DNA of 64,000 nt from Rhinopomastus cyanomelas (taxonomy: Eukaryota > Chordata > Aves > Bucerotiformes > Rhinopomastidae), in the NCBI GenBank assembly GCA_013400115.1, contig VXBP01008935.1, positions 124,001 to 188,000 of the forward strand, written 5' to 3'. Positions 11,711 through 24,196 of the stretch are shown here, one piece after another. Position 1 is the stretch's first letter, and the number at the start of each line of letters is the position of its first letter. Below the pieces are notes generated by a model that was given only the letters and a program-made list of their open reading frames with translations, searched no databases and had not been told where the DNA came from. The position numbers were made by a program, and so were the translations under genes.

Positions 11711-14544
11711 CCAATGAAATTCATGATCAATCTTGGGCTGGGAGGGGAAGTGAGCTGTTCTACAGAGGGCAGAGGTCGGTATTTACATAACACAGCCTCT
11801 TAAGTACAAGTGTTGAAATCTGCCAAATCCAAAGCACTAAAGAGAAACATGGATGCTGCATGGGCTGAGTTGATCAGATGCAAGGTATAGAAGGGGATGG
11901 ACTGTTGTCTAAGCGATATTCTAATAAGGAACTATCTGAAGATAGTTAATGGTTGTTCGAATACGAATTGTTCACGCTATTCCTGCACAAGTAACCTGCA
12001 TCTTCTACAAGGCAGAACTCAAGAGAACTCAAGATTCCTGACAGTGTTTGCATCTGCTCTTTTTACCAGATGAACACAAGGGAAACTTGAATTCCAGTGG
12101 ATATTAGAACAGATTTCCCTAAATAAATAAAAATACTGTTGTTTCCATGTCTGCTCAAACATAGGCCTAATAGCTCTTACCTCAAGGAATTTTCTTCTAC
12201 GAGTGGTGAAGAATACAATGGAAAATCTTAAACTGGAAATGTACCGAAGGTCCATCTCTGTCTCCATATTTTTAATGTTAGTATAAGAACTACTGTTACT
12301 GTCTCAATTTTATGCTTATACTTTACTGGAATATTCAAGTTAGGCTTCAGAAGTGCATGAAACACTTGAAGCATGATCGTTTGAAAGATGCGAGATGGAA
12401 GTGCAGAAAGGAACGTCCTTATCAGTCTCGTTTCCTGCATGCAGAAAATGCAATAGATGTGCCTGGAGTAGCCCCACGGTCTCAGATTATGTACCAGTCC
12501 TTTACAGCTCCTCTGTGGACGTGTTTAATAGCCTCATGGCGAAGATGAGAGCACAATTTATGCTGAGTGCTCCAGCTCTCTACCATGCCTTACACTATGA
12601 GAACTTTTCAGAGGCAGAGGAATTATGATATACAAGGCATGAAATTGAAAACAAAAAAACAGCAGCTAAGTTATTTGTAGAGGTACTGCTGCGGAGGCAG
12701 AGATACAAATCTTCTACAGGCATCAACTGATGGAGCTCTTATGTCTTCAGTGGAGCAATAATCTTGCTCACTTGCAGCAAATTTTCTTTCCTCCATTTCA
12801 AGTATAGTGCAGCAGAATGATCCAGGAAAGGCTGCCTAAAATGTGGACCCTTTTTCAAGGAGAAGTCAGGGTTTCAGAGTGTGCTGGCATGCGGAGTGTC
12901 CTAACCTACCTCACAAAACTATCTGAGTCATCTGCTGCTCTACAGATGATGTAAAGAAAGCAACTAAAAAGGACTGAATTCAGTAGGTGTAGGAAAGAAA
13001 GAGCAAATTTTTAGATTTTTTTTTTTAAACTGTCATCCTCAACTTCTTAGTGGGTTCCCAAGAGACAAAGCCCTCTCAAGTTTTACATTTCTTCATCTTT
13101 ATCTCCTCCTCCTCCTTTTATGTACATAGCAGGGTTTGGCTCTGAGGGACAATGTCAAATGGTTTTTAGTACTATGAAGTCAAAGGCTGGAGAAGGAAGT
13201 TTTTCCTCAGCTTTTGGCTATTCTTGACACCTTCCCAACTGCCCCATTTCTTTTTTAGAATTACTAATCAGAAAAAACCCCACATTTCTGTGTTTGAAGC
13301 AGGCTTAAAATGGAATGTTTCAACAGCACAAAGGTGCACTTCACCTGAAGGCCGACTTCAAAGTCACAGAGCCTTTTTTGTGAATGCGTGGGGCTCAACA
13401 GGCATGTGCAGACATTCAGTGAGTTTTGGACTATGGATTTGACAGATGTTTTACTAAAACTCTTTGAAAAGGCTTTTAATGGATGTTTTGAGCACCACAT
13501 AAAGGATTATTGACATAGACTGATTGCTAGTGATGTGTTGACTGTTGTAGAAAACTTTCCATAGATCAAGGTGGCATCGACCTTGTCCCCTATGTTCAAC
13601 TGCAAGGAGGAACTAAATAAGGACAATTCTAGCTGTAAGTAGTTTAACAGTAACAACAATCTGAGGTTGTTGTATTCTAATTATTTCCCATTTCATAGAA
13701 AAACAAAACATCAAAAAATTTCCCTTTTTGAGAAAAAATACTGAAGTCTATTATTCTGTTTGATATCAGTGGAATTTTAAAAAGTTCAGAGAAATTGTAA
13801 TTTCTGACCTGGTGTTGCTGCCTCCAGCACTTTTCAAATGGCCCATCTGTTACAAGGTGATGACATTTATTTCTGCTCCCTGAACATCCAAGGCTCATCC
13901 CTAAAGTGTGTACAGAGCAGAAAACAGCCAAGCCATCAATTTTGCTGTCCTAGAGCCTTTTTTGTGTTGTCCATCCATGCGGTGCTGATGAGCCGCATTG
14001 ACAGACACTGTGGACAGCTCATGTGGATGCAGTGGGGACCAGACACCTCACCACTTCCCTCTCAGTTGGCTCAGGGGGCTCTGGTTGGTGCCAAAAGACA
14101 AGCAGCTGTTCTTAAGCTGTCACAGTAGTGAACCTGGGTGTGCAGTTGACCAACAAAATCTGGACCTGACTCCACTGTTACACCATGCTGCTTTTATTTC
14201 CTACAGCTTCACCTAACTACAGAACTCAGGATGTGGATTTGGTACTCATTGTTGATACCCAACAGACTTCTAGCTGGCAAGCACAAGCGAGTTGGAACCA
14301 CAATAGTAAGGATACTACTCAAAGTCCTGAGAGGTTTAAAACAGTTTGCACTAATTACCCTTTTTGCTTCTTCCTTCACTTGCTGCTTACTACATGAAAA
14401 GATGCATGATATGTGCATCTCATGTGCCAAGAGCCATTAACCTACAGGCATTAATACAACCTATTCCTTGGCATATTTCCCTTTCCCTTCTCTTCTTTTC
14501 CCCTTTTACTTCCTTTCTGCTGTTTCACACCTTACAAAGACATC
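11711..14544. other. Unique non-coding sequence
   Basis: No gene recognised. Two overlapping forward ORFs at 12312-12548 and 12395-12628 sit in a locally G+C-richer patch but have no recognisable domain. A pyrimidine-rich (CTCCTCCTCC) patch lies at about 13087-13118 and another at 14469-14521, next to the following CR1. Confidence 0.5.
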
Positions 14545-14762
14545 ATGAACTTCTTCACAGTGAGGGTGACGGAGCACTGGAACAGGCTGCCCAGGGGGGT
14601 TGTGGAGTCTCCTTCTCTGGAGATGTTCAAGACCCGACTGGACAGGTTCCTGTGTGACTTGGTTTAGGTGATCCTGCTGTTGCAGGCGGATTGGACTAGA
14701 TGATCTTTCGAGGTCCCTTCCAGTCCGTAATGATTCTATGATTCTATGATTCTATGATTCTA
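14545..14762 (+). mobile_element. CR1 LINE 3' end, well preserved
   Basis: Plus-strand CR1 from GAACTTCTTCACAGTGAGGG to the terminal octamers. It contains ORF2 C-terminal codons (GGAGCACTGGAACAGGCTGC, GGTTGTGGAGTCTCC, TTCCTGTGTGACTTGG) and the 3' UTR. ATTCTATG is repeated about 3.6 times from 14733, more than the two copies usual elsewhere here. It shares diagnostic bases (TTTCGAGG, TTGCAGGCGG, GACTTGGTTTAGG) with the copy at 36435-36885, so the two belong to the same apparently young subfamily. Confidence 0.95.
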
Positions 14763-15685
14763 CAGTGTCCTGCCTTTGTCAGATAAATGAAATAAAGCAA
14801 AATAAAAATCTTGCCTTAAATTGTTTGAGGGGGCAGGAGGACAAAAATTTACCTACTTCATTTAACTGACATACACAGCTGTGCATATCAAATCCAGTGA
14901 AGTAAAATGCTGAGCGTACAGTAGAAAGATAAAACTGTCACTCAGGCAGTAAAGGAGAATCTCAGATTCCATCTTCAATCAGTTTGGAAAACAGATTTTT
15001 GGTCATTTTCTAATTGAGTTTATCATGGTCGAAGTTTCCCATTAAAACTCTGAAAATAAAATTAGAGAAGACATTTGGGACAAAACAGAGAAAGAGGTGG
15101 AGAGAGAAAGGAAGTTGTAACTACCTAAATGGTGCAGTAGCAGCAAACTCTGCTGCATTGCAGGCGATTTGAGCCAATTTGGGTAAGATCTTCTGGCTTC
15201 CCGAGTCCTGGACTGTTAAAGGTTTAATCTATTTGTTTGCTCAAATTCCTTCTTTTCTGTGCCAGGTAGGTCACAGACAGAAAACTTTTACCCACCATTA
15301 ATTTTTTAGATCAATTATTTTCTACGGGTCATGCATACAGAATTTGTTATCCTTGCTACAAGCAGCTTGCTTCATTATTTTACTTTAGACAAAGAAAAGC
15401 TGGTTAACAGAATGGAAGGGCAAGATTCTGTAAAACTTAAAATCTCTCTCATAGTTTTAACTGTTTGGATAGAGCTGGACTGATTTATAGCAATGTAAAT
15501 CTACTTTGTCTTCTATTATACTGTCCTGAGAGATGTGTTCAGCTGCCCATATACCAGCAGTATAAGAAGTGAGCACTGATGAATTTACTACTAAAACAAT
15601 GAGACTTTGAAGTCAGAAAGGATGCAGTGAGCAGGTAGAAAGAAATGGAAAAGAGATGGGGAAATACGACTACATGGATTCAAGA
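14763..15685. other. Unique non-coding spacer between two CR1 copies
   Basis: About 0.9 kb of AT-rich sequence with no recognised gene or repeat, between two same-strand CR1 insertions of different length. Confidence 0.55.
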
Positions 15686-16240
15686 GAAGATCTTCTCCCC
15701 CTCTACCCCGCACTCGTGAGACCACATCTGGAGTATTGTGTCCAGTTCTGGGCCCCTCAGTTCAAGAGAGATGTGGAGCTGCTCAAGGGAGTCCAGCGTA
15801 GAGCAATGAGGATGATGAAGTAAGTGGAGCACCTCCCTTACGAGGAGAGGCTGAGGGAGCTGGGTCTCTTTAGCTTGGAGAAGAGGAGACTGAGTGGTGA
15901 CCTCATTAATGTCTACAAATATGTGAAGGGTGGGTGTCAAGAGGATGGAGCCAGGTTCTTCTCAGTGTCATCTAATGATAGGATGGGGGGCAATGGCTGC
16001 AAGCTGGAACACAGGAGGTTCCACATAAGTATGAGAAGGAACTTCTTCACAGTGAGGTTGACAGAGCACCGGATCAGGCTGCCCAGAGGGGTTGTGGAGT
16101 TCTCCTTCATGGGACATGTTTAAAACCTGCCTGGATATGTTCCTGTGTGACCTGGTCTGGGTGATCCTGTTGTGGTAGTGGATTGGACTAGATGATCTTT
16201 CAAGGTCCCTTCCAGTCTCTAATGATTCCATGATTCTATG
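15686..16240 (+). mobile_element. CR1 LINE 3' 555 bp with ORF2 C-terminus
   Basis: The longest continuous young CR1 in the window. It starts inside ORF2 (CTCTACCCCGCACTCGTGAG, CACATCTGGAGTATTGTGTC) and runs through the end of ORF2 and the 3' UTR to AATGATTCCATGATTCTATG. It is a 5'-truncated insertion of the main subfamily. The degraded coding part is described as a separate pseudogene entry. Confidence 0.95.
15700..16140 (+). pseudogene. CR1 ORF2 (reverse transcriptase) C-terminal remnant
   Basis: The forward translation carries the C-terminal part of the CR1 ORF2 polyprotein downstream of the RT core. Visible in order: ALVRPHLEYCVQFWAPQF, an ELLKGVQRRAMRMMK stretch, then VEHLPYEERLRELGLFSLEK, RRLSGDLINVYKYVKGG, RRNFFTVRLTEH and RLPRGVVE. 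An in-frame TAA at 15821-15823 interrupts it where a GAA codon is expected. A one-base insertion near 16100 (GAGTTCTCC for GAGTCTCC) shifts the frame before the normal end. In the intact element this protein nicks DNA and reverse-transcribes its own RNA at the target site; this copy is dead because it lacks the N-terminal endonuclease and the RT core. Confidence 0.9.
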
Positions 16241-16906
16241 TTTTCTTCCTCAATCTTGAATCATCTGTTCTCTTTTATTTTCTAATGTCTTTGAAACTTG
16301 TTGCATGAAAAAGACTGACAATCATGGTGTTAAATACTTCTTCCTAACGTTGCTACTGCAATTTCTGTTGAGATGCAGCTTAAGCAGTGTAAATTAATGT
16401 ATTTGAACTTTATAAGTTTTTAAAACAAATTTTGGGCAACTCAAAAGTAGCTTTCTGCAGCACTGCTCAAACTCACTCAAACTATAATAGCTTTAAAGTT
16501 GTTTAAGCAGTCTCTGTGCCTCTTCTTAATCAGAAAATTCACAGCCTCCCAGGCTGAACGCTGAGTTTACCTGCAACTCATTTGACAGGCTTAGACCTGA
16601 GAAGCCATCTCCCAAAACTGCTGAACTGTCCCAACTCTCCTCATGCCAGAAACTGAGCAGTGCTTCTTCATGGCCAGAGATCAGCATGGCACTACTAAAT
16701 CCAGCTGACTTAAGCCTTAGCTTTCTTCAGAAGTCTTGTGACACTGAATTACAGGAGAATACAAAATGGCTAAATCTCTGAAAATTATATTGCCCTGCAA
16801 AGAAATCACCTGCACATGGATGTGTGATCTGTGCTCAACCAGAGATAGCAGAAGAGATTGCAAAAGCACAAAGAGTTCACATTCAGTGAGAGCTGTGAAG
16901 TCAACT
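16241..16906. other. Unique non-coding spacer
   Basis: No gene or repeat recognised. The minus-strand ORF at 16717-16920 runs into the CR1 stub at its right edge and has no motif. Confidence 0.5.
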
Positions 16907-16972
16907 CCTAGAATCATCAAATGCTTTATATTCTAAGGGACCTTTAAATCCCACCTGGTCAAACCCCCAACT
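16907..16972 (-). mobile_element. CR1 3'-terminal stub, degenerate
   Basis: The plus strand shows a reversed CR1 tail: CCTAGAATCATCAAATGC, AAGGGACCTTTAAATCCC and GGTCAAACCCCCAACT, matching 'gggacctTaAAgatc...gtccaacccccc' loosely. It is about 65 bp long with many substitutions, so this is an old copy and the least certain of the tails. Confidence 0.6.
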
Positions 16973-19900
16973 CCTTTAAATTATTTTAACTTATTTGCTT
17001 TAACCTGATTTCAACACACAATTTGCAACACAGATGTGATGTTCCCAGTAAGACTGGCTCAAATGCCAAGCTACAGATGCTCAATTAATTCCTTCATGAG
17101 GACACATGTAAGCATCGCACAGGAGCATTTGCTTGCTCGGGTCCTAAGAAGTGTCAGTCAGGTATTTTGTTTCCACTGGTGGATTTGATGACTGTTGCTT
17201 GTTCAGGAGGAAAAATCAAGCTGAAACTTACAGAGCAGTTTCAAAGCCCAGCTGCTTCCATAGAAGTCTAGAGATCAAACAGTTGGGTTGTCATGTGAAC
17301 TTATCAAGGCTAAAGTAAAGAGACGTTTGTGTTACAGCTTTGTAATTCTGCACTTCTGTTCTTCTGAAATGAAAGGTGCACGAAGGAGGTAGCTGCATCA
17401 TGTTGCACTTGCCATGTTCCCAGGATCCAACTCAAACTGAGGAAGATGAAGGTATATCAGAGCAGGGTTTCCATACAGGGTGCACATAGTGCTTTACAAG
17501 AGCTAATGTTACATATCTCTGGTAGAGTCCTTCCTGTGATCTGGGAATGTACATGATGAGATACAGGAAGGGCAGTAACAGCACAGATAGTACTGTGACA
17601 AAGGTGATGGATGGTTCTTCACTCCTCAGGGCCAGTTAAGGTCACTGGTAGTGGAGTGAAACTAGGAATACTTTAAATGCACCCTGGGCACAGCCTGAAC
17701 CTGGGTACAGGATATACATTTTACCGCTCTAGCTTTGTGGTCACCAGCAAAGACCTTTTGTAAGCAATTTTTTAAAAACTAGAGGACTTGTGAGGTCATG
17801 TTTTCCCCATTTCATTACTGTGACATTGGAGAAATTGTAGCAAGTGTCTATGAGGTTAGCTCTTGGAGAGTTAAGGAGACACTGCTCAGGGAATATTCTC
17901 CAATGTTCCCTCAAATCACTTGCTTCAGTAGTGGTAGAAGCACACTATGCGCTACTCCTCACCCACGCTCAGCAGGCAATTCTCTCCCTGCAGTTTCCAA
18001 AGCAGTCTCTGCCACAATCTGCTGATGTGGTCTGGCATGAGTCAGATTTAAGATGATTTTATTTACATGGGTGAGAACCCCTGCATTGCTGAAAGCAATT
18101 TGGTCATTTCATTGAGTTTTCAACGGAGGGACAATCACAATTATATAATGTTTTTCCTATAATGATTTCTACTTAGAATAACCTGTTTACTGTAATAAAA
18201 CACAACAGATACTGGATAACAAATGAGTATCTCTTGTTAAATAAAAATAGGTCAAAATACCAAGTTTTGGAAGGTAATTACTGGTGGCATATACTCTAGT
18301 TCTAAAAAGGACGATCTCTCAAGATCTATCAGATCACAATTTTTATGTGACAGGTGTACCTGGCTTTCTGGCAGATGTTGGTCCTTTGTGGAACTTGGTT
18401 TGGGAACCTGAAGTTCAGGACTCAGAATCACAACAAGAAAAGATATAGAAATAGCTTTGAAAAACTCAAAGGGCATTCCCGTGATGTGTGTTACCCAACA
18501 AGTTTAGTTTTTATTAACCATGGAAGGAGCAGAATCAGTAAGTCATGAACCAATAAATGACAATCTGTGAAGGTAATGTGAAAAGATGTTTACCTGCAAG
18601 GTCTACCTATCAGCTCGGGGGAAAGCATAGCCCTCGAGGGAACAGAGTCCTACACTTTTGTATCAACACATATCAGGGACTCATGGAACAGTTGGGGTGG
18701 GAAGTCAAATTTATGTCTCCCAGGGCGCTCTCTCATGGTATTCAATAGATATGCAGAAAGCTGAAGACTATCCTGCTAAAGAAAAGACACTATCCTCCTT
18801 AACTCTTGTCCTCATATCTTCTCTTTTACATAGAAAGCAAATGTTCAAGATTTCCCACAAACTCTTAGCAATAGATTTTTTTTTTAATGGGACAGTTATT
18901 GAATATAGACTGCAAGCAGGTGACACAACAAATTTGCTGAGGAGATATTCAAAAACTACTAAAAAATCATGACAGAGATATAGAGGAAATGAAACCTAAA
19001 AATTTTGTTATGGTGCTTTCTTTGTGTAATCCATCAGATTTCACACCCACTATATACAGGACCTGGCCTGAGAATTGCCTGTGTATTTATTTATTAAAAA
19101 CAGATAACGCAGAGTTATATCAAAAGGAAAGGGAAGGAATTGCCATGGATTAGTTTTTAGTTGCTACAGAACCACAAATGCTTCATTGAAGTGACAGGTT
19201 TGGGAAGGTGGAGGAGGAATTAGAAACAATCTTCAATAGTATTTCCCATATTCTATAAACTCCACAGGGAAAAGTCTAATTTTTTTTCAGACACATTTGA
19301 TTCCACATAAATCTTCAGTTTTATGCAAGTTTAAGTGAGACTGTCTGTATATGGAACTACACGTCTTTACTCATATGTCATCCACAAGAAACTATAGAAA
19401 AGCACTTTGGTTGATTTCTTGAACTGATGTGGTGACAAGCAACTATGGGAAAACAAGGTTGAATTGCAACAGCAATTCTTTATATGGAAGTGAATGAATC
19501 CAGTCAAACCAGGATGGGATTAATTCAGATAAATTTGGAGCATATTTCTTATAACAAAAAACTGTTCAGTCATTACAGAAAAGATTTACTCTAAAATCAT
19601 AGAGAATCTACAGCTAGGATAAGAATTCCCTCCTTTGAAGTCCTTAGAATATCTTTGAAGAAGATTCTATCTATTTCAATGGATAATTTTCACTTAAAAG
19701 CAGCATGGCAAAAGAGCAGGTCGCTTCTGACGCTTCCTTCCCCATCTGATTAGGAATCTAAATCCAAGTCAGTTACTTTCAGCCTCTGTTTACGGACATG
19801 TTGTTCATGAAGTCGTAGAATCTTTTCCTGAATCTGAAAAGACTGTCTCGAGAACTTGTTGTAAGAAAATACAACTTTGGAAGTTCACTACTTGCTGAGT

Positions 19901-20879
19901 AAAAAGTCCTAAAATCAATATCCTACTTATTTAGCTGAGACCTCATTTATCTTCATGCTGTCCGGAAACATGGATTTCTTGCTTATACACTAAATGCCCA
20001 ACCCCCACTTCTGAAGTTGCCTTCATTCCTAACACACACAGCTAGAGCTCTGGGGTTTGTATTTATATATCAAAAGTACAATGGCTAGGAAGGCACCACT
20101 CAGAGTTGCCAGCATGTAAGTGCACCCTGTCCTCAGAGGCTCTAGGATGACATGTGTCTCTGACAGTCTGAGAACCTTCTTTTCAAAGTTGCACACACAT
20201 TCCAGAGAACTCAGAACAAAAATGAGACACAATTTGATACTGGAATTAGTAGCTTGACTATTGTTATTAAACACAGATTTCGTTTTCAAATGTCACTGGA
20301 GAAAAGACACGATAAGATGAACTTTAAACTCATTTAGAGTCCTCTAAAATGAAGGAAGAACAAAATAATGTGGAAATAATGCAGAAAGCTAACACCACTC
20401 AAAGTGATGTGAACCAGTAGCATGTTCACACTGAAGTATGTGCTTTTGCTCCTGGTTGTCCTGAGGACTGATCACCTGTTCTGAGAAGCAGAGAGAGAGG
20501 CAGCCTGGGCAGGGAGTTTCTTTTGACTGAGTCCTCTCCCTAAATGAACTGTGCAGCTTATCAAAGTATCTAAACTAAAACGTCATGGTATTCTGACTCT
20601 CATTTTCTGGTGCCTGATTTGGTAATTCAGTATCTGTTTTCAGAGGAGCTGTGCAGTCTAAGTCCTGGATTGAGACAAAATGAGTGCTCTGCTTTAATAC
20701 TCCAAAGTGCCAATAACTTTGTTCCTTACATTAGGCATCCCAAATAATCAGTTTTGTTTTCATCTGTCCAATCACTACCTTTATGATGGCAAAACTGTAC
20801 ATTGTTCATTCCTTGGGGAAGTCATAGTGGTAACTTTCTTTCATGCTTGAGAAACAGAGATGTGAGATGGATGAAGAAA

Positions 20880-21180
20880 ACAAAAAGGCTGGCAAGTAAT
20901 TAATAGATCTGGCTCCAAAGCAGGCAGGCAGAAAACGCACTTAATGAAGGAAGAGAAAGCATATGAAACAGCCATTTTCTACTTTGCATGTTCAAAAGAA
21001 GGCAGCATTGTGTGAGAAAAATAAACCAAACCCAGAAACCCAGAATCAGGGTGTGATCACATTGAAAGGCTGCTTCATAATGCAGTTTCTAATTTCAAAT
21101 GATTGATCTCGCAATGGAGCCGGTGTGAAATCCGTTGACAGAGCCGTTTGCTTTTTGAAGCCACAGTTCCATAAAAATGG
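20880..21180. promoter_or_regulatory. Candidate conserved non-coding element (unproven)
   Basis: Repeat-free patch with mixed motifs: AGTAATTAATAGATC, TTTGCATG, GTGATCACATTGAAAGG (a nuclear-receptor-like half site beside a TCF-like word), TTCAAATGATTGATC and two further GATC words. The more balanced composition and lack of low complexity set it apart from its neighbours. This is pattern reading only, with no conservation data. Confidence 0.15.
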
Positions 21181-22695
21181 AAATGATCACAGAAAAGTGT
21201 TGATTTTCCTGACATTTTTTGGTTGGAGGGGAGAGAGAAAACTATTTAATCCCACTTTCACTTTTTCAAAGTTAAATTTTTCATGTAACTTTTTTTTAGC
21301 CTGATAATAAACAAGACAATATCCAAGTACAAACAACAAAACGATGGGACAGTAAGTGTACTTCCACAGGCAAATCATAGAGTGCCCTTGTTGCATTTTA
21401 GAATCAGGAGACCTGTAACAAAACAACTTGCATCTTTCACTCTAATCTTCAGTAAATTTTAACTGTCAATGGACAAAGGCAGGGGAGAGGAACTTTTAGC
21501 ACCTCTCAAGACTTTTGAAGACTCCTTTATTACCCAGATTTCTGTGGCTCTTGATGGAAAGAGTGAAAACAGCCATTTATAAACCCAGTTCTGCACTCCA
21601 GTAGACACACTTATGTGCTCACTCATTATATATCAAACCTGCCCTGTGACTCACGTAAGTAGGAATCATTGCAATAAGCTTTTATATAAATGTATTTCTA
21701 CAAGTACATTTCTGAATCACGTTTCCATTTCATTGTTTCATTTCATCAAGCATTATCAAACTTCATTATCTTATCTGCGTTGTCTGGTAGAGCTAAATTA
21801 TTTTGCACAAGACTTTGAAAAATAAGTATGCAGATACATCTCACTAAGAGAGAAAGAATGCAACAACCCTTCAGTACTTGATTGCAGCCTTTGACATCCT
21901 TTAGAAATCAGTGATGCTGGTTGCTTTATAAAATATGTCTCCTGCTCTCTAATATTCATAATATTTAATCTCATTTTCCTGCCTCTATTCTGCATATATC
22001 ACCAAATTTAATGACAACACACCATCAGACATCTGTAGTGGCTTCTTTTTCTCTTCTCCCTCTTAGCCTTCACTGACCCCATTTCTGCTGCTGGGAAAAC
22101 TAATTTACTTGTGTAGCAACCGCTGAACCCACTAGAGTTCAGACTTTTAACACAACCTAAGAGCTAGTTTATCTTTATATTTGGGGCAGGAATTTCAAGT
22201 AATGCCTTCACAAACAGCTGTCTCAGCTCTGCAGGGCAGACAGCTGGAAATGAAAACCATTAGTACTGGGGGAAAGAAGAAACCATTTGTGTTCCTGTAC
22301 AGCCTTTGTAATTTCAGCTCTTTGTCCAAGAATCTCACCATAGCCTTGACTTTTCCTCCTAGAGAACCAACCCTGGTTTGGTAACAAAGGAAACAGTAGA
22401 AAGCCTGAATGGTAATTTTCAACAGTTAAAATGTTCCCAATTTCAATTACTGAAGATTTATTAGGAGACCATATCTACCATTACCTTACAAATTACAGTG
22501 AATCACGGCAAGCAATCCAAACAGGAAGAAAGCCTTGGTTTCTCCTTAGGATTTTTGCACATTACATTTTGGAGACCAGTATAACATTTCATGATTCCTG
22601 CAGAGTATCAAGAAAGATGCAAATCAAAGATGCCAAGTTTTTAAAAAACAAGCACAAAACAGGTTATAAAAGAAAGATGGAAGGCCTATGGAATT

Positions 22696-22711
22696 AACAC
22701 ACACACACACA
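22696..22711 (+). repeat. (AC)n microsatellite
   Basis: Eight AC dinucleotide units in uninterrupted array between GAATT and AAGTAG. Short, possibly polymorphic. Confidence 0.9.
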
Positions 22712-23310
22712 AGTAGTGCTATGCTTTTCTGCATTATCAAGAGCACTTTAACAGCAGGCTGCTGATGCACAGTCCTTTTCACCTGTGCTCAGTTGTACTA
22801 CCTCTCAGGAAACTCTTCAGGTTCAATTTGCCAAGCTGTAACTATGTGAGTGGTCTACTGGGCATGATGGCTCCTGGCTGAAAACACAAAATGCTAAAGA
22901 AAGAAAGAAATGAACACAAGTGATGAACTGAGGAACAAAATAAGTTCCAGACTTGCCAAGAGTGGAGGTAGCCTTTAATAGGAAATAACATTTTTCTTTG
23001 CCTGGCGGTGATGTCTCAAAAGATACTCTTTTCTAATTTCTGTAGGGTTGTTTTGTTCGGTTACACTCAATTATACTATCTTCTAGTGAAAGCAGAATGA
23101 CAAATGAAAGGCAATTAAGTCCTATAATTTACTTTACTTTTGAATGAGATTTTGGGTAAATAATTCTATTGAATCTGTTGTACATGCAAGTCTCATTAAA
23201 CAGTTCCGAACGGCAAGAGTCTTCATATAGATGCACGTGGATGTGTATGAACATGTATAAACTCACACACTCCAGCATCTACATACCCATTATCTAGCTG
23301 ATCCAGTTAA

Positions 23311-23390
23311 AGATGTCTCAGCTCACTGCAGGGGTGTTGGAGTGGATGACCTTTAAAGGTCCCTTACAACCCACTGCCTTCTATGATACT
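23311..23390 (+). mobile_element. CR1 3'-terminal stub, older subfamily
   Basis: Plus-strand tail: AGATGTCTCAGCTCACTGCA is a degraded 'gaggtgtccctgcccatggca', followed by GTTGGAGTGGATGACCTTTA and AAGGTCCCTTACAACCC, then a mutated octamer CTTCTATGATAC. It fits the subfamily with 'GGATGACCTTTAAAGGTCCC', unlike the 'GATGATCTTTCAAGG' copies. Confidence 0.8.
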
Positions 23391-23773
23391 AATGCCTGCA
23401 ATGCCAGATTCACATAGCTTACATAAAAGATTCTCAGAGTGAGCTTGATCCCTCCTAAAAGTCTTGAATTACTTCATGTCTTTAGCACACAATTGCATTT
23501 CCCTTAATACTGGTAAAGGAAAATATATTACCGTTCCAGAGATAGCTGTAGATGGCCAGATTGTTGCTTTGAACACTGATTTAGAAAGGGGTAGTTTGGA
23601 GATACCCTTCCTCCAAGACAACTCCCATTTATATTGTGCCCTCTGAAACAATTTCAAGTGAACACTTTCCAGCCGCCAACCAGTGAGAACTAGAGGAAGT
23701 ACCTCATAAACTGAGGTACCAAGAAGCTGTTGTATATATAGGGGAACAGGGCAGCAGGAACAGAACAGACATT
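23391..23773. other. Short unique spacer between two CR1 pieces
   Basis: About 380 bp without a recognised feature. Two overlapping antiparallel ORFs of about 60 codons (23464-23657) have no motif. Confidence 0.5.
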
Positions 23774-24196
23774 CACAGAATCACAGTTCACAGAATCACT
23801 GGTTGGAAAAGACCCCTGGGATTATCAAGTCCAACCATCTACCCTACCTTACAAGTTCACCCCTAAACCATATCCTTCAACATCTCATCCAAACGATCCT
23901 TAAACACATTCAGGGATGACTCAACCACCTTCCTGGGAAGCCCATTCCAGTGCTTTAAAACCTTTTCTGCGAAAAAATTCTTCCTAATATCTAGTCTAAA
24001 CCTACCCTGTTGTAACTTGAACCCATTCCCTCTTGTTCTATAACTAATTGCTTGTGAGCAGAGACCAGCACCAACCTCTCCACAACAGCCCTTCAGGTAG
24101 TTATAGAGAGTAATGATGTCTCCTCTCAGCCTCCTCTTCTTCAAACTAAAGCTCTTTCAGTCGTTCCTCATAAGGTTTATTCTCTAGGTCCTAGAC
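23774..24196 (-). mobile_element. CR1 LINE 3' fragment, divergent long-tail subfamily
   Basis: A minus-strand CR1 of about 420 bp. On the plus strand it begins with CACAGAATCACAGTTCACAG, GGTTGGAAAAGACCCCTGGG, the CCTAAACCATATCCTTCAAC block, then reversed ORF2 C-terminus to CTCAGCCTCCTCTTCTTCAA and a 'cctcataag' end. The tail and the protein differ clearly from the 'CACAGCAGGATCACC' type, so this is a distinct, older CR1 lineage. The only pre-terminal octamer-like words left are CAGAATCA repeats. Confidence 0.92.
23860..24150 (-). pseudogene. CR1 ORF2 C-terminal remnant, open for about 94 codons
   Basis: Minus-strand translation gives the C-terminal tail of CR1 ORF2 without a stop from KKRRLRGDIITLYNYLKG through RKNFFAEKVLKHWNGLPRKV to FKDRLDEMLKDMV and a terminator. 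The motif order (RGDxIxxYxYLKG, GNGxKL, RxNFFxxxxxxHWNxLP, VVESSLxxFKxxLD) is that of the other copies, while many residues differ. The open frame in an old subfamily could be chance or mean a younger age than the DNA divergence suggests. The start is truncated, so there is no function. Confidence 0.88.

Larger units (their letters stand above)
16973..23310. other. CR1-free 6.3-kb non-coding block
   Basis: No gene, RNA gene or transposon recognised. ORFs reach about 104 codons (18658-18972) without a recognisable domain. A short (AC)n run lies at 22696-22711. A patch at about 20880-21180 looks like possible conserved non-coding DNA and is listed separately. Confidence 0.5.

Noticed and set aside
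12312..12628. Two overlapping forward ORFs in a G+C-richer patch
   Set aside because: Neither frame resembles a known domain, and both being open points to low stop density rather than coding.
14733..14762. ATTCTATG repeats as a CRISPR-like or satellite array
   Set aside because: These are the known terminal octamers of CR1, and the window is vertebrate.
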